Origin: Leishmania panamensis
Taxonomy: Eukaryota; Euglenozoa; Kinetoplastea; Trypanosomatida; Trypanosomatidae
Reading direction: 5' to 3'
Assembly: GCF_000755165.1 (NCBI RefSeq)
Contig: NC_025884.1
Span: 385,156-449,155 of the forward strand
DNA: 64,000 nt
A model generated the notes under the pieces. The model was not told the origin of the DNA. It did no database searches and was given only the letters and a program-made list of their open reading frames with translations. Position numbers and translations under genes: made by a program. Of the stretch, positions 31,625 through 41,445 are shown piece by piece; the first letter of the stretch is position 1, and each line of letters starts with the position of its first letter.

Positions 31625-31905
31625 GTGCCTTTTCCTGTTGCGGCCGGCCATCGCCGCGGGCCGGGGGCGCGGTGGTTTCGGTGGGCGCGCAAGGGGCGGG
31701 GCGCTTTTCCTGGGGGCGCCCCCAGGGCGGCCTTTTTGCTCATGCCCGGTTTTCGCCGCGCGCGCAGGCCCCCTCCTACATAGCCCAAGGGCAGGCGGCG
31801 GCCCCTGCCCTGGCGCCTAGGCGGGTGGCGGCGCCGCGCGGGGGTTCGCCGCCCCGCCGCCGCCCTGCACACGCCGCGCCGCCGCCGCGCCGGCCAGCTT
31901 TTCCG
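31625..31905. other. Extremely GC-rich patch with perfect 18-bp palindrome
   Basis: About 280 bases far richer in G and C than the rest of the window, abruptly bounded on the left. CCTGGGGGCGCCCCCAGG (about 31708-31725) is its own reverse complement. The right part overlaps the last roughly 30 codons of the 500-aa gene, where the protein turns into Ala/Gly/Arg/Pro repeats. It may be a real GC island, an inserted foreign piece, or assembly/contaminant sequence. Confidence 0.6.
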
Positions 31906-33319
31906 GCCCCGCGGCTTCGAAGGAGCGGACAACGACGAGCAGCTCCTTCATCCGGGCCACAGCGACGCGCATCTCGCTGATGGTTAGCACCGGGGCGTAG
32001 TCCGACGGGTGCGGCTGCAGGTCGAGCAGCTTCATCGCCTTCACGCGATCCGCGACTGCGCCGGTGTCGATCTCCTTGTCGCGCACGTCAGCGAACGTGA
32101 CGAGGTGGTGCAGCATCATGCTGCGGCCCACGGCGTCGAGTATGTAGTTTGGCGTCAGGCCGAGCTCCGCGGCTGGGTCAATTGTCTGCGCTTTTGCTTC
32201 CTCCGGAGTCGGCGGCGGCACCGGTGGCATGCAGAGCAGCGCGTAGAAGCGCTTCCAGAACTCATCGCCCACGCGAAAGCGGTAGTACGGCATTGTGAGA
32301 GGCAGGCATAGGCTGCGCATGGGGTCCTCGGTGAAGTCGCCGTGCATCTGCGCTGTCTGCGCGCGTGTTACTGTCGCCGTCACCTCCTTGGAGAAGACGA
32401 CGTGTGTGCAGTAGTCCGTGTGGTAATCGTCGCCCCTGGTCGCCTCGAACACGCGCGTCAGCAGCAGCGGCCGCTCCGTCGCGAAGTGCGCCGCCTGATC
32501 GAAGGGCTTGCAGGTCTTAATAAGGCTTCGGTAGTAGATGACCTCCATGTCGTTCAGCACCGCCCACGCAGCGGCGGCGCCGTAGAGCCGCGTGCGGTCC
32601 TTCTGCTCCACCGCGAAGGCGAGGTTGAGAAGCGAGGACACAGCCTGCTCGTCGCGGCGCAGGTTGACCAGCAGGGCAGCGCGCCAGAGGTACAGGGAGG
32701 TGATTTCCTCCCGCAGATCTTCGTCCTCGCGGAGCGGGTTGGCGCCTGCGTGGACGCTGTCGGTGCCGGTCTTCGGCGTGGCTGGGGTGAACTCATGACC
32801 GTCGGAGCCGTCGATGATGAAGCGTGCCTCGAGGCCACGCCCACGAGCGGCATCCTTCAGCTGCGCGTCGACGGTGCGCTGGATGCCCTTCACTACCTCG
32901 TCAAGCTTCTCCTCGGAAGCCAGGGCCACCAAGGCGCGTATCTCGGGCGTCGGGGCGTCCTCGACCTCGTACACCTGACGTTCCGCCAGCACCTCAGCGC
33001 CCTTCGTCACTGGTCGCATCGCGAAACACTGTGGAAAGCGACACGCCGGCGCGCCAGCGCATGTGCACCGTCCACCGGCACCGCACCGGTACCGCAGATC
33101 GAACATAGTGCTGCGAACGACGAAGTCGCGCCGCGCCTTCTCCACGTCGGAGGCCGGCGGCGGGGCGCCGTGGAAGTGGCGGGCCACGACGACGCTGCGC
33201 AGGTGCGTCAGGGACGGGTCTGCTGGTGCGGCCTCTATGAAGTCGGAGCAATCGCACGGCGCCAGCGGCTTCCGCTTCGTCTTCAGCTTCGACTTGATCT
33301 TGGAGAAGAACGACTTCAT
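31817..33319 (-). CDS. Unidentified 500-aa protein with Cys-rich cluster; C-terminus suspect
   Basis: 500 residues from the ATG at 33319 (the in-frame extension to 33481 is low-complexity leader). The first 18 residues are Lys-rich (MKSFFSKIKSKLKTKRK). Cys-rich stretches follow: PCDCSD near 20, then YRCGAGGRCTCAGAPACRFP near 78-97, a possible small metal-binding knuckle. The rest is mixed helical without membrane segments or a known motif. The last 30 or so residues (AGAAAARRVQGGGGAANPR...) are encoded in the abnormal GC-rich patch and may not be the true end. It is the last gene of the leftward array, at the convergent switch region. A pyrimidine tract (minus strand of 33372-33403) with AG near 33366 supports the start. 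Confidence 0.75.
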   Translation of the reverse strand: MKSFFSKIKSKLKTKRKPLAPCDCSDFIEAAPADPSLTHLRSVVVARHFHGAPPPASDVEKARRDFVVRSTMFDLRYRCGAGGRCTCAGAPACRFPQCFAMRPVTKGAEVLAERQVYEVEDAPTPEIRALVALASEEKLDEVVKGIQRTVDAQLKDAARGRGLEARFIIDGSDGHEFTPATPKTGTDSVHAGANPLREDEDLREEITSLYLWRAALLVNLRRDEQAVSSLLNLAFAVEQKDRTRLYGAAAAWAVLNDMEVIYYRSLIKTCKPFDQAAHFATERPLLLTRVFEATRGDDYHTDYCTHVVFSKEVTATVTRAQTAQMHGDFTEDPMRSLCLPLTMPYYRFRVGDEFWKRFYALLCMPPVPPPTPEEAKAQTIDPAAELGLTPNYILDAVGRSMMLHHLVTFADVRDKEIDTGAVADRVKAMKLLDLQPHPSDYAPVLTISEMRVAVARMKELLVVVRSFEAAGPEKLAGAAAARRVQGGGGAANPRAAPPPA

Positions 33320-33721
33320 AGGCGCGTCTGCGACTACAGTTGTATGCGCAAAGGTGATGACTAAGCTAAGTGAGGGAGAGGGGGTGGGGTGGGGGGGGGG
33401 AATGGCTATGAGCGGGGGTCGCTGCTGCTGCTTTGTCGTTTTCATGTGTATGGAGGAGATAAAGGAGGATGGGGAGCTCAAGGCGTGGGTGCGTGAGCCG
33501 AGTTGCTTCTCTGAGAAGGGCTAGAGGACAGGGAAAACAGGCAAGGCAGGGGTGGGATGAGGAGACTGGCCTATACGGTAGGACTTCATATCGACCAAAC
33601 TGCTCTTTCCACCACCACGGCCTTTCCTTCTCCCGCGCGTTGCGGCGCTTCGGCTTCACGTGCCGGTAGCAGCGACTGGACGCAGAGGGCGCACATTGCA
33701 CAAGCTCACGAGGGCGACAGA

Positions 33722-33756
<35 letters not shown>

Positions 33757-34244
33757 GAAGGCGTGTGCGCTTCGGCATTGGCGCCTTTTTTCCGTTGCGG
33801 GAGACAGAGAGATCGACGTCGCTCACAGACACACTCACACAACAGAGAGCCGCGCACGCTGGCGCAGTCCTCGCTGAGACAGACCCGAAGAGTGACCGTG
33901 CGGCAACAACGGACAAAGAAGGAAAGCACCAGCACGACCATCAAACTCAACAACGGCAATTCGCCCGAAAACACTGTTGCCCCTCACCGCCATCTCCACA
34001 GAAGAGGGAGAAGAGCGAGGGCGAACCGAGAAAAAGAGCGAAGCTTCGATAGGGCAGCCAGCCCCGCCCACAAAGAGGTGATGTTCACGCGTGATGGCAC
34101 TGGTCCAAGCGCAGAGATGGACAGACGTACTCGTGCACGGGGTATGGGGGAGACAAGTCCGTTGAGTTCTCTGGGAGCACACCGGGACATCCACACCCAC
34201 ACAGCCACAGAGGTGTGGATAGGTTGGCTCTGCAGCTTCTTCCT
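33320..34244. other. Intergenic region
   Basis: About 925 bp, G/A-rich on the plus strand, hence pyrimidine-rich on the transcribed minus strand. It has a GGA repeat at 33732-33760. No gene is supported; small frames here are simple-sequence translations. Confidence 0.6.
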
Positions 34245-35318
34245 CTACTGAGCGTACGGCACGGTGCTCACATACTCGTGCAGGCGGTTTCGCATCTGCT
34301 GAACGACACAGTCGGCGATCCACTGAAGGTTATTGATCTCCAGCTCCTTCAGCTTCACGTAGGCGTAGAAGACGCCGTACTGAAACTGCCGCGTCATGGC
34401 GTCGTTGTACATGACGACCAACTGCTCAACAAAGCGCCGCTCCAGCGACTTTTTAGACGCCGAGCCCATTGCACGGCTGCTCTCGTCGAGCAGCTCGAAG
34501 TACTTCGTGAAGCGACGCAGGCGGTCGCGCAACTGCTCCTCGTTCTCGCTCTCCGCAATGTCGTCGTGGATGTCGACGAGGGAGCCGATGTTCGGGAACA
34601 CCTTGCGACGGTCCACCGGCGTGATCTCTCTCATGCCCAGCGTGTTCAGCGTGAAGGTGAGAACCATGCGATCTGCCTCGGCGTCCAACAGGGGGCACAT
34701 CACCTCGCGCGTCTCCCCGCCAAGGTTGTAGCAGAAGTCGTAGAACTGCTCGTAGTAGTTCTTCATGAGGATGCCGCGGATGTACTCCACCGAGAGCTCA
34801 TCCAAGTCGCGCTCGAAGCCGCCGTCGGCGCTAAAAAAACGCCCCACAGGGCTGTCGATGAGCACCACCTCGAACATCTCCTGCACGTCCGAGGCGGCGA
34901 TTAGCGTCGGCATCTCCGGGAAGACGCCGAGGGGGTGGCACTTGGTGAGCAGCTCGAAGTTGGTACGGCCACTGCGCTTCGCCACGATAAGCTTCAGCAC
35001 GTTTGACAGCATGTACTCGCAGCTAATAAAATCGAGAAACTGACACAGCGGCGGTTCGGCCCAGGAGCGGAGCTCCCTGAACTGCCTCAAGAGCACTTCC
35101 TGCGCGCGATCGACTATGACCCGCGAGGTCAGCGTGCCTTCCTGCTGCAAAAAGCTTCCGTAGTCGGTGATCTGCAGCTGACTCTTCATGTCGCTGAGGT
35201 TATCGCACTGGCAGAGGTGGTTGTACTCATCGGCACGGAGAAGGGCGTCGCGGTAGCCGTGCACCATGGCCTCAAGGTGGCCCTCGTGCACGTTGTAGTT
35301 CATCATAGTGCGGCCCAT
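34245..35318 (-). CDS. V-type proton ATPase subunit d (V0 sector)
   Basis: 357 residues, the usual length for eukaryotic subunit d (about 345-350). Subunit d is the cytosolic cap of the V0 ring and couples it to the central stalk of V1, so it is needed for acidification of acidocalcisomes, lysosome-like compartments and endosomes. The N-terminus (NVHEGHLEAMVHGYRDALL) matches the family start. The most diagnostic stretch is TKCHPLGVFPEMPTL followed by a LIDSPVGRFF-like segment at about residues 125-161. The C-terminal end resembles the family's Y-V-KLKExEIxNxxWIxxC motif (YVKLKELEINNLQWIADCV). There are no catalytic residues to check, as expected. An AG near 35370 after a pyrimidine tract supports the start. 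Confidence 0.93.
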   Translation of the reverse strand: MGRTMMNYNVHEGHLEAMVHGYRDALLRADEYNHLCQCDNLSDMKSQLQITDYGSFLQQEGTLTSRVIVDRAQEVLLRQFRELRSWAEPPLCQFLDFISCEYMLSNVLKLIVAKRSGRTNFELLTKCHPLGVFPEMPTLIAASDVQEMFEVVLIDSPVGRFFSADGGFERDLDELSVEYIRGILMKNYYEQFYDFCYNLGGETREVMCPLLDAEADRMVLTFTLNTLGMREITPVDRRKVFPNIGSLVDIHDDIAESENEEQLRDRLRRFTKYFELLDESSRAMGSASKKSLERRFVEQLVVMYNDAMTRQFQYGVFYAYVKLKELEINNLQWIADCVVQQMRNRLHEYVSTVPYAQ

Positions 35319-36091
35319 TTTCTTCGAACACAGACGTGCGCGTTTGTGTTCCTTGTCGATCTTCGCGACCTAAAACGACGAGAGGGGGAAGGGGGGGGGC
35401 AGAAGGGCGACGATGTCAGCGAGCAGTCGCCAATCTGTGCGTTATACGCAGGCAGTGAAGGGAGAGGAGAGAGCGAGAGAGATGCTGCGGATGTCCATGT
35501 TGGGAGAAGAGTGAGTGCACATGACCAGTGGGGTTGTGGTGACGGTGGGGAGGAAAAGCCAGACAGAAGTGGAAAGCAGAGAGAGAGAGAGATCCGGCGA
35601 GCGTGCATGTATATGCGCTAATGCAGTCGAGAGGGGATCGGAGGAGAGGCAAAGGGCGGCTCTGCCGCCTCCCTCCGTCCCTCCCTCCCGACTCCCTAGA
35701 CAAGCCCTGATGCCCATGCGCATCATTATAGTCCCCACCCCCTTAGAGGTTGCTTTCTGAAGCGAGGAGACCATTCTGTGGCCCGTCCCCCCAAAACCCC
35801 CATAGGCCACACATACCGGTACGCCATACCGGATGTGAGGGTGCACCTCTGTCTGCGTGGTGGTGGTGGGGCTGCAACTGCACTTGACTTTTGGGCCCTG
35901 GATGGAGTGTACAGAGAGAGAGAGAGATGAATACCGCGCCCAAAAAACATCACCAGTTGGAGATATGAAGAGGGGAGAGGGGGTAGCAATCAGTAGCCTC
36001 CGTGCTTCCCCTCCCCTCCTCCCCCCCAGTATACATTATGGCCTTATCTACTCCCTCATTCACTCAGTAGCACGGGCGCACCGCGAGCGGC
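35319..36091. other. Intergenic region
   Basis: 773 bp with purine runs on the plus strand (35380-35400, 35575-35595, 35915-35925) that read as pyrimidine tracts for minus-strand mRNAs. No gene is seen. Confidence 0.6.
35370..35370 (-). promoter_or_regulatory. Predicted spliced-leader acceptor for V-ATPase d
   Basis: On the minus strand a C/T-rich tract ending CTCTCGTCGTTTTAG places AG at 35371-35370, 52 bases before the ATG at 35318. Confidence 0.5.
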
Positions 36092-38704
36092 TCATGCACA
36101 GTCAGAGAGCGGCAGCTGCAGCGACACAGAAGTCGATGGAGGCGGCGCCGTCTGCGTGGCTGACGTTCTCAGCGCCTGCACCTGCTCGCGCAGCCGCCTG
36201 ATCTCGAGGTGCGCCTTGCTCAGTCCAGCTTTCGACTCCTGATGCTCCCGCTGCGTCACTGCTGCCCTCACCTTCAGCTCTCGTATCGTCGCCTCCTGGC
36301 GCTGCAGCACGCATGTCTGGTCCCGAGTTTGGCGCTGAAGTTCACGATAGCGACGTCGCAGCTCGACAACCTCCGCGCGCAGGAGCTGCAGCGCCACCGC
36401 ATCTGCAGAGCATGACAACATTGAAGTGCATGATACTGCTGCAGCGCCGCTGTCGATGGTGGCGTCACGATACGCTACCGCATTTCCACTGCGCTCGGCA
36501 CTCTTGACGGCGACAGGCCCCGGCTGCCGCTGATGCCCGCGACCCTGGTAAAGCCGGTATCCCACCGTCGACGTCTCCACATGGCTGCTGCTGTTGGTGG
36601 TGATGGTGCTCACAGCGTCATCTGGCATGTTCTCTTCGTCCTGTGCTGCCTCCACAAGTGCCGCTCTCCGTGACGTAGGTGGCGCGAAGTTCAGAGTCGT
36701 CAATGCTGTTGGCCGCTGTGCTGCTGTCAGCGATGCACCACCCCTGCCGCTCAGGACGCTGGTGTCTACATTGACGGAAGTCCCGCGGCTCCATCGAGGC
36801 GGCGGCGTGAGAAAAATAGCGTGGGAGGCATCTGCCCCGGCGGCCATCGCAGTATCCGTGTGCGCGGCACCACCGTTGCGTGCGTGGCCAGAGGAAGGTG
36901 GGCTGCGGGCGCTGCATGCCCTGTGTGGTGTTGAGGACTCGGCAGCGCGCTTCGCACAAAGGGCTGGTGCCGGCACCTCCAGCATCTCGCCCAGGCGAGC
37001 ACCACGCTGTTGGAGCGCAGCGGCAAACACCGTGAGCTCGCCGCCGCGCAAGTGAACGGCGCACGGCTGCGACGCCTTCTCCACAGTACAAGTGTCCGAG
37101 GGGGAGAAGAGAGAGAACATCGTTTCGGTAGCCGGCGCCGACGACGATGGCGCAGCGCACTGCCAGCGCTCGGCGAGGGAGGTGAGCAGTGCATCCATCG
37201 CACCTTGCGCAGCGGCCAGGCTCGGAAAAGCCACTGCGCTCGCCGACGGCGACGGGGCCTGCAGTGCAGCATCCAGTGTGCGGGAGGCGTAGTTCAGACG
37301 AAAGTGCACAGGCGGCAGTACAGACTTGTAACCGTCCGCGACGATCGCCTCTACCGACGCCTGCGGCGCTCTCTCCGCGTTGTTCTGGCGGTCATTTGCC
37401 GGTGCGATCGTCGGCCGCCGTGCGTTGGCGGGCGATGACACGAGCAACGCCCACGGCGACGCTGTGGTGGCGGGCGGGGGCGACTGCACTGACCTCGTGA
37501 GCTCCTCCGCCAGCGACCCGTTTACCAATAGCGGGTTGCCGCTGATGTCGAGACGACGCAGACGAGTCAGTGCTGGGGCACACGTGGCGGAGGCAGCGGA
37601 AGAAGGCCAGCGTATTGGGGTGAAGAGTCGGCGCACGTAGCGAACGTCTTCGATGTAGTTATGCGATAGGTCCAGGTGCGTCAGAGCCGTACACCACGGG
37701 CGCAGGAGAACGTGCGCTGACAAGGGCGTGGCGCCGAATGTAGTTCCCATTTCAGCGCCTGCCAACTCCACCCACAGTATGTCCGGGAGGGCACGCCCAC
37801 GCAAGCGGTTGTGCGAGAGGATAAGCACGACACCGGGCCTGTTGCTGCCGATGCCGCCCGGAGACCAGCTCAAGGGTGGCTGCTGCTGATGTGAGTGGCG
37901 GGTATGATAGTGATGGTGTGGATGTCCAGCACTGCTAGGCACGTTGGAGTGCCGATGTGTTTCTGCCTCGAGTGAGGTCAGGAAGCTGACGGAGATGGGT
38001 GCATGGCCTTCGTTGTCGCTACTGTCAACGCGCTCGAGGGTGATCTCTTCGTCGTCATTCAGCGCGGCAACATCAGCGAACAGCTGTGCAGCTGCGGCAG
38101 CGCCTTCCACGGCGGATGTCCCCCTGTGCGAGAGCGCGGGCATGCTCTCCACCGAGACCACTCTATGCTGAACATCATGTGCGTTCACGCTACTCGGAGA
38201 GGCATCTCTCTGAGACGGTGCCGCAAGTATCAGCGGCAGTCCCTGCAGCGACTCAATGGAGTTGTAGGAAAGGTCCACATACATCAATCGCCTGCATGCC
38301 TGCATGCCATCCAGCGATGTGAGAGCGTTGTGCGTGGCGATAAGAACGGTCAACGTGTCCGCTACGCCACACAGTCCCACCAAGCTGCGTAACTGATTGT
38401 GGTTGACAAGGAGGTGCGCGAGGGAGGTAAAGGGGCGTAGGGCGCTGCTTTCCTCCCCAAGTGACATGGGCGACGCACTGACTGATGTTGCTGTTGACGG
38501 CGAAGACACCGCTGCACCGGCATCCGCAGCAACACGAACGCCACCTAGGCTGGAACGCGCGAAGGGTCGCTGAAGGGTACGGAGATGATTGTGGCTGAGG
38601 TCCAGCTTCATCGTAGAGGAGATTTCCGTTGCCTTGAGGCCATAGCTGCGCGGGTGCACCTCCCCCAGCTCATAGATTTGTCGTCGTTCGAGTGAGACAG
38701 ACAT
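36092..38704 (-). CDS. Leucine-rich repeat protein with C-terminal coiled coil
   Basis: 870 residues from the ATG at 38704; the frame extends to 39007 but the added part is leader-like. LRRs of the SDS22-like type begin near residue 33 (KLDLSHNHLRTL) and continue with HLLVNHNQLRSL, YVDLSYNSIESLQGL, LILSHNRLRG, THLDLSHNYIEDV and RRLDISGNPLL, interrupted by Ser/His/Pro-rich inserts, to about residue 390. A long low-complexity region follows. A coiled coil lies at about 760-845 (LRAEVVELRRRYRELQRQ onward). LRR plus coiled coil is common in axonemal and basal-body proteins of flagellates, so a cytoskeletal role is likely but unproven. The last gene base lies close to a purine-rich spacer. Confidence 0.85.
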   Translation of the reverse strand: MSVSLERRQIYELGEVHPRSYGLKATEISSTMKLDLSHNHLRTLQRPFARSSLGGVRVAADAGAAVSSPSTATSVSASPMSLGEESSALRPFTSLAHLLVNHNQLRSLVGLCGVADTLTVLIATHNALTSLDGMQACRRLMYVDLSYNSIESLQGLPLILAAPSQRDASPSSVNAHDVQHRVVSVESMPALSHRGTSAVEGAAAAAQLFADVAALNDDEEITLERVDSSDNEGHAPISVSFLTSLEAETHRHSNVPSSAGHPHHHYHTRHSHQQQPPLSWSPGGIGSNRPGVVLILSHNRLRGRALPDILWVELAGAEMGTTFGATPLSAHVLLRPWCTALTHLDLSHNYIEDVRYVRRLFTPIRWPSSAASATCAPALTRLRRLDISGNPLLVNGSLAEELTRSVQSPPPATTASPWALLVSSPANARRPTIAPANDRQNNAERAPQASVEAIVADGYKSVLPPVHFRLNYASRTLDAALQAPSPSASAVAFPSLAAAQGAMDALLTSLAERWQCAAPSSSAPATETMFSLFSPSDTCTVEKASQPCAVHLRGGELTVFAAALQQRGARLGEMLEVPAPALCAKRAAESSTPHRACSARSPPSSGHARNGGAAHTDTAMAAGADASHAIFLTPPPRWSRGTSVNVDTSVLSGRGGASLTAAQRPTALTTLNFAPPTSRRAALVEAAQDEENMPDDAVSTITTNSSSHVETSTVGYRLYQGRGHQRQPGPVAVKSAERSGNAVAYRDATIDSGAAAVSCTSMLSCSADAVALQLLRAEVVELRRRYRELQRQTRDQTCVLQRQEATIRELKVRAAVTQREHQESKAGLSKAHLEIRRLREQVQALRTSATQTAPPPSTSVSLQLPLSDCA

Positions 38705-39522
38705 GATCCGGATGGTGCCGCCGCCGTCTTTGCCGCGACGTCGATACAGTGAGGAGGAGGAGGAGGGGAGAAAGGGAAACCAAAAGAGGAAGTCGACTGG
38801 GAGAGCGACTCTCCAGCAGTGTCCAAGTGAAGGGTTGGGTGAATCGGGGGTGTAGAGCAGCGATGGTGGAGCGCGCAGGACAGGAGAGTCTGTGTATCTG
38901 TGCAAGTACAGGAGCTCTCTGTATGATTGGCGCAGTGTGAGGTGGATCGCTGTGAGATGGTGATGAGGACCGCCGTGGGCCGAGCAGATGAACGGCGATG
39001 GGGCCACCGGCGAAAGAGAGAAGGTCTAACAAACACCCGTGTGCAGAGCTTGTAGGAGCGGGCGAAGGGATGGGGGGACATCACACCAGCGCACGCACAA
39101 AAATGAATGCAGCCACCTCACGTCTTTTTACAAGCTGCGTTGGATGGCTAAGGAGGGAAGGGGGGGGGTAGCGGAGAGGTAGAGGGCGGAGGAGAGGAAG
39201 TGGTGGTGGTGGTGGTGCCGAGAATGGGAGCAGGTGGGGAGGGAAAGAGAGCACTGTGAGAGAGGGAAGGCCTCGGACTATGTGCGTCTGACATCAGAGG
39301 TGGGCGGCCTCGGCGCGTCTGCACCACTGAGGGTGTGAGAATGAGGTGAGCGGAAGTGTGACTGTGTACTCTTCGTAAGGCGGTGCCACTATCTAACATA
39401 CGTGTGTGCGCGTGTGCGCGCTTCATGGCTGCTAAAATGGACGGTGCGAAGAAGGTGCGGTGTAGGTGGGGGTGGGGTGTGACGCACACACGCACATCCG
39501 CCCGCGCTGTGTGCGTGTGCTT
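38705..39522. other. Intergenic region
   Basis: 818 bp. Purine-rich plus strand at 38748-38780 and at 39150-39260 gives pyrimidine tracts for minus-strand transcripts. No supported gene. Confidence 0.6.
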
Positions 39523-40005
39523 TTATTCTTTGCCCTCCATTTCTCCGTCGGGAGCAACCTCAGCTGACGCGTCTCCACCGCATCCGTATCGCGCCGCTAA
39601 GCGTCGGTTACGACGACGGCGCATCGTCTCCTGCTCCGTCAGCTGCTGCGCCGCTTGCACTACTTCCTCTATGGTCGGTCGGCGCCCTGAGCGGCGGTTG
39701 CCCTGGTGTGCCGCATCGTCATCACTACTGCGACTATTATTGGATGAGTTGCTGCTTGATGTGGCGTAGTCGCTGCTGTCCGCACCGCGATACTCGGAGG
39801 CGTAGCGGACGCGGTTGTGGGAACGACGGATACAGCGGGCGATGGCCCACATAATCAGGACAGCCGGAATGCAGAGGAATATGAGAAACATTAAGATGTA
39901 CTCGTCGTCCTCGACGAGAGAGCGGGAGATGTTGTTGAAGGCCTCGATAGTATACTTGCTGTACCCCCATGCTATGCCCACCAGGTACTCAGCAAAGCGC
40001 GACAT
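39523..40005 (-). CDS. Small single-pass membrane protein, function unknown
   Basis: 160 residues. One strong hydrophobic segment at about residues 36-59 (YILMFLIFLCIPAVLIMWAI) is flanked by an acidic patch before (EDDE) and a basic patch after (RCIRRSHNR), suggesting N-out/C-in topology by the positive-inside rule. The tail is Ser/Asn/Asp-rich and then carries an Arg-rich helix (about 125-142). No signal peptide and no family motif is recognised. The start is the first ATG, 17 bases after a clean acceptor (AG near 40022 behind an eight-T tract on the minus strand), which supports it as a real gene. Confidence 0.75.
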   Translation of the reverse strand: MSRFAEYLVGIAWGYSKYTIEAFNNISRSLVEDDEYILMFLIFLCIPAVLIMWAIARCIRRSHNRVRYASEYRGADSSDYATSSSNSSNNSRSSDDDAAHQGNRRSGRRPTIEEVVQAAQQLTEQETMRRRRNRRLAARYGCGGDASAEVAPDGEMEGKE

Positions 40006-40695
40006 GTTGGCGCATGCAAAGCTATGCCGGACGGACGGGAAAAAAAATGAAGTGGGGATGCAGGGGTGGGTGGCGGTGGGGGCGTGTGCGCGGGTGATGG
40101 GTCCCTTGCGCTTTGTTTCTTTTCACAAGTACCCGCACAGACCCCCGCCAGCGGTCGTGCCGCGATGGAAGGGGCCGGCGGAGCCATTCCCCCCTGGTTC
40201 CCATCAATCCACTCGCGAGAGGAGATGGCCCACGTGGCGAACGTCATGCGCTGGTTACTGGCATGGTGCAAGGAGGAGAGGGGTGGCAGAGGGCAACGGC
40301 TCATCACAGTCGTCTAGCCGCGCACATACGCGAGTATGTTGTACGTGTCTGTATATACGTGTGAGGGGGGCGACAGTGCTCTCGGTGTGATTGCGCTGCC
40401 CACTCCCTCCCCCCCCCCGTCATCCACCGGCAAGAGATGGGGGGAGGAGACACCATAGTTCGTTAGTTAAAGGCAACCATAACAGCTCATGAGGAGGGGA
40501 GCGGGGGTCAACCTCGGAGTGGTAGTAGTGACGGAGAGGAGGGAGGGAGGGGGGGGGGACAACGTAGCAGACATACACCGTGAACTCCACACCAAACGCG
40601 AAAGGAGCAACGACACTAATGTAATCGGCCGTTCGTCGTGTGTGCGCAGTGCTGTTTCTCCCCCCTTCACTCTTCGCACCGTCCCCGCTCGTGTC
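40006..40695. other. Intergenic region
   Basis: 690 bp; includes a G-run (40550-40558) and a C-run (40407-40418). No gene seen. Confidence 0.6.
40022..40022 (-). promoter_or_regulatory. Predicted spliced-leader acceptor for the 160-aa membrane protein
   Basis: The minus strand reads an eight-T run, CCCGTCCGTCCGGCATAG, then 16 bases to the ATG. AG is at 40023-40022. Confidence 0.55.
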
Positions 40696-41445
40696 CTATG
40701 CCTTCGCCTTGTGCTTGAGCTTGCGCATGCCCTTCTGGTAGAACTGCATGAAGAGGTATAGTAGCGTCATGTGGTAGCACAGCTGCAGCACCGCCCACTT
40801 CTTCGGGATATGCAAGTCCAACACGACGACCAGCACCGCATGCAAGATGCAAAGAACAAACTGAATCATCTGTATCTGCGTTAGGTACTTCTTGAGCGGG
40901 TTCTTGTAGCCGAGGGAGGTATACAGATAGTGGAAGTACATGAGCGCGTGGACGGCAGAGTTGATCCACGCGCCGAAGAAGGCGGTGCCGTTCGCGACGC
41001 CGTGCTGCAGCAGGAGCCCCCAGATGAAGCCGATCGTCAAGTGATGGTAGATGTGCAGGAAGGTGAGCTGCTCCTCTTTCTTACGCAGAAGCATGAAGTA
41101 CGTATCAAACATGTCGAGAAACTTCGTGAGGTAGTGAATGAAGATCCAGTACTCGATGGTGCTCGTGAAGTGGCCGTTCAAGTTGAAGACGCCGTAGCCA
41201 AGGAACTGGCCGAGGTTGATCGCCATCGTCAGCGACAACACCACCTGCGTCATGTTGTACAGAATCATGGGGTACTTGAGCAAGTACGCCGTGCGCCCCG
41301 CCATAAACTTGTAGAGCAGGATGACGACGACGAGGTAGCCAATGTGGCTCACAATCAACCCAGGGTAGGCCACGAAGGTGTTGAGCTCTGCGTGGAAGCA
41401 GAGGGATTTCTTCCCAATGCACTGACTGGCATCCGCGAGCTTCAT
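40696..41445 (-). CDS. ELO-family fatty-acid elongase (3-ketoacyl-CoA synthase), ER membrane
   Basis: 249 residues. ELO enzymes condense malonyl-CoA with acyl-CoA in the ER. Diagnostic features are in order: KFLDMFDTYFMLLRKK (about 108-123), the catalytic histidine box HIYHH (131-135), and NSAVHALMYFHYLY (162-175). Several hydrophobic segments give the multipass layout, and the C-terminus is Lys-rich. Trypanosomatids use ELO1-4 for de novo fatty-acid synthesis plus separate polyunsaturated fatty-acid elongases. HIYHH and the short N-terminus do not by themselves decide between these groups, so substrate chain is left open. The start is the first ATG after an excellent acceptor (AG near 41464). 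Confidence 0.93.
   Translation of the reverse strand: MKLADASQCIGKKSLCFHAELNTFVAYPGLIVSHIGYLVVVILLYKFMAGRTAYLLKYPMILYNMTQVVLSLTMAINLGQFLGYGVFNLNGHFTSTIEYWIFIHYLTKFLDMFDTYFMLLRKKEEQLTFLHIYHHLTIGFIWGLLLQHGVANGTAFFGAWINSAVHALMYFHYLYTSLGYKNPLKKYLTQIQMIQFVLCILHAVLVVVLDLHIPKKWAVLQLCYHMTLLYLFMQFYQKGMRKLKHKAKA

Larger units (their letters stand above)
28246..31816. other. Convergent strand-switch region (likely transcription termination zone)
   Basis: The rightward array ends at 28245 and the leftward array ends at 31817, so polymerases converge here. In Leishmania such regions are termination zones, often marked by base J and sometimes by tRNA genes or transposon relics. No tRNA with recognisable A/B boxes was found. 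Contents: AT microsatellite (28417-28445), pyrimidine-rich 28450-28850, mixed sequence, a decayed possible mobile element (about 29690-31060), and a very GC-rich patch from 31625 into the next gene. Confidence 0.75.
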
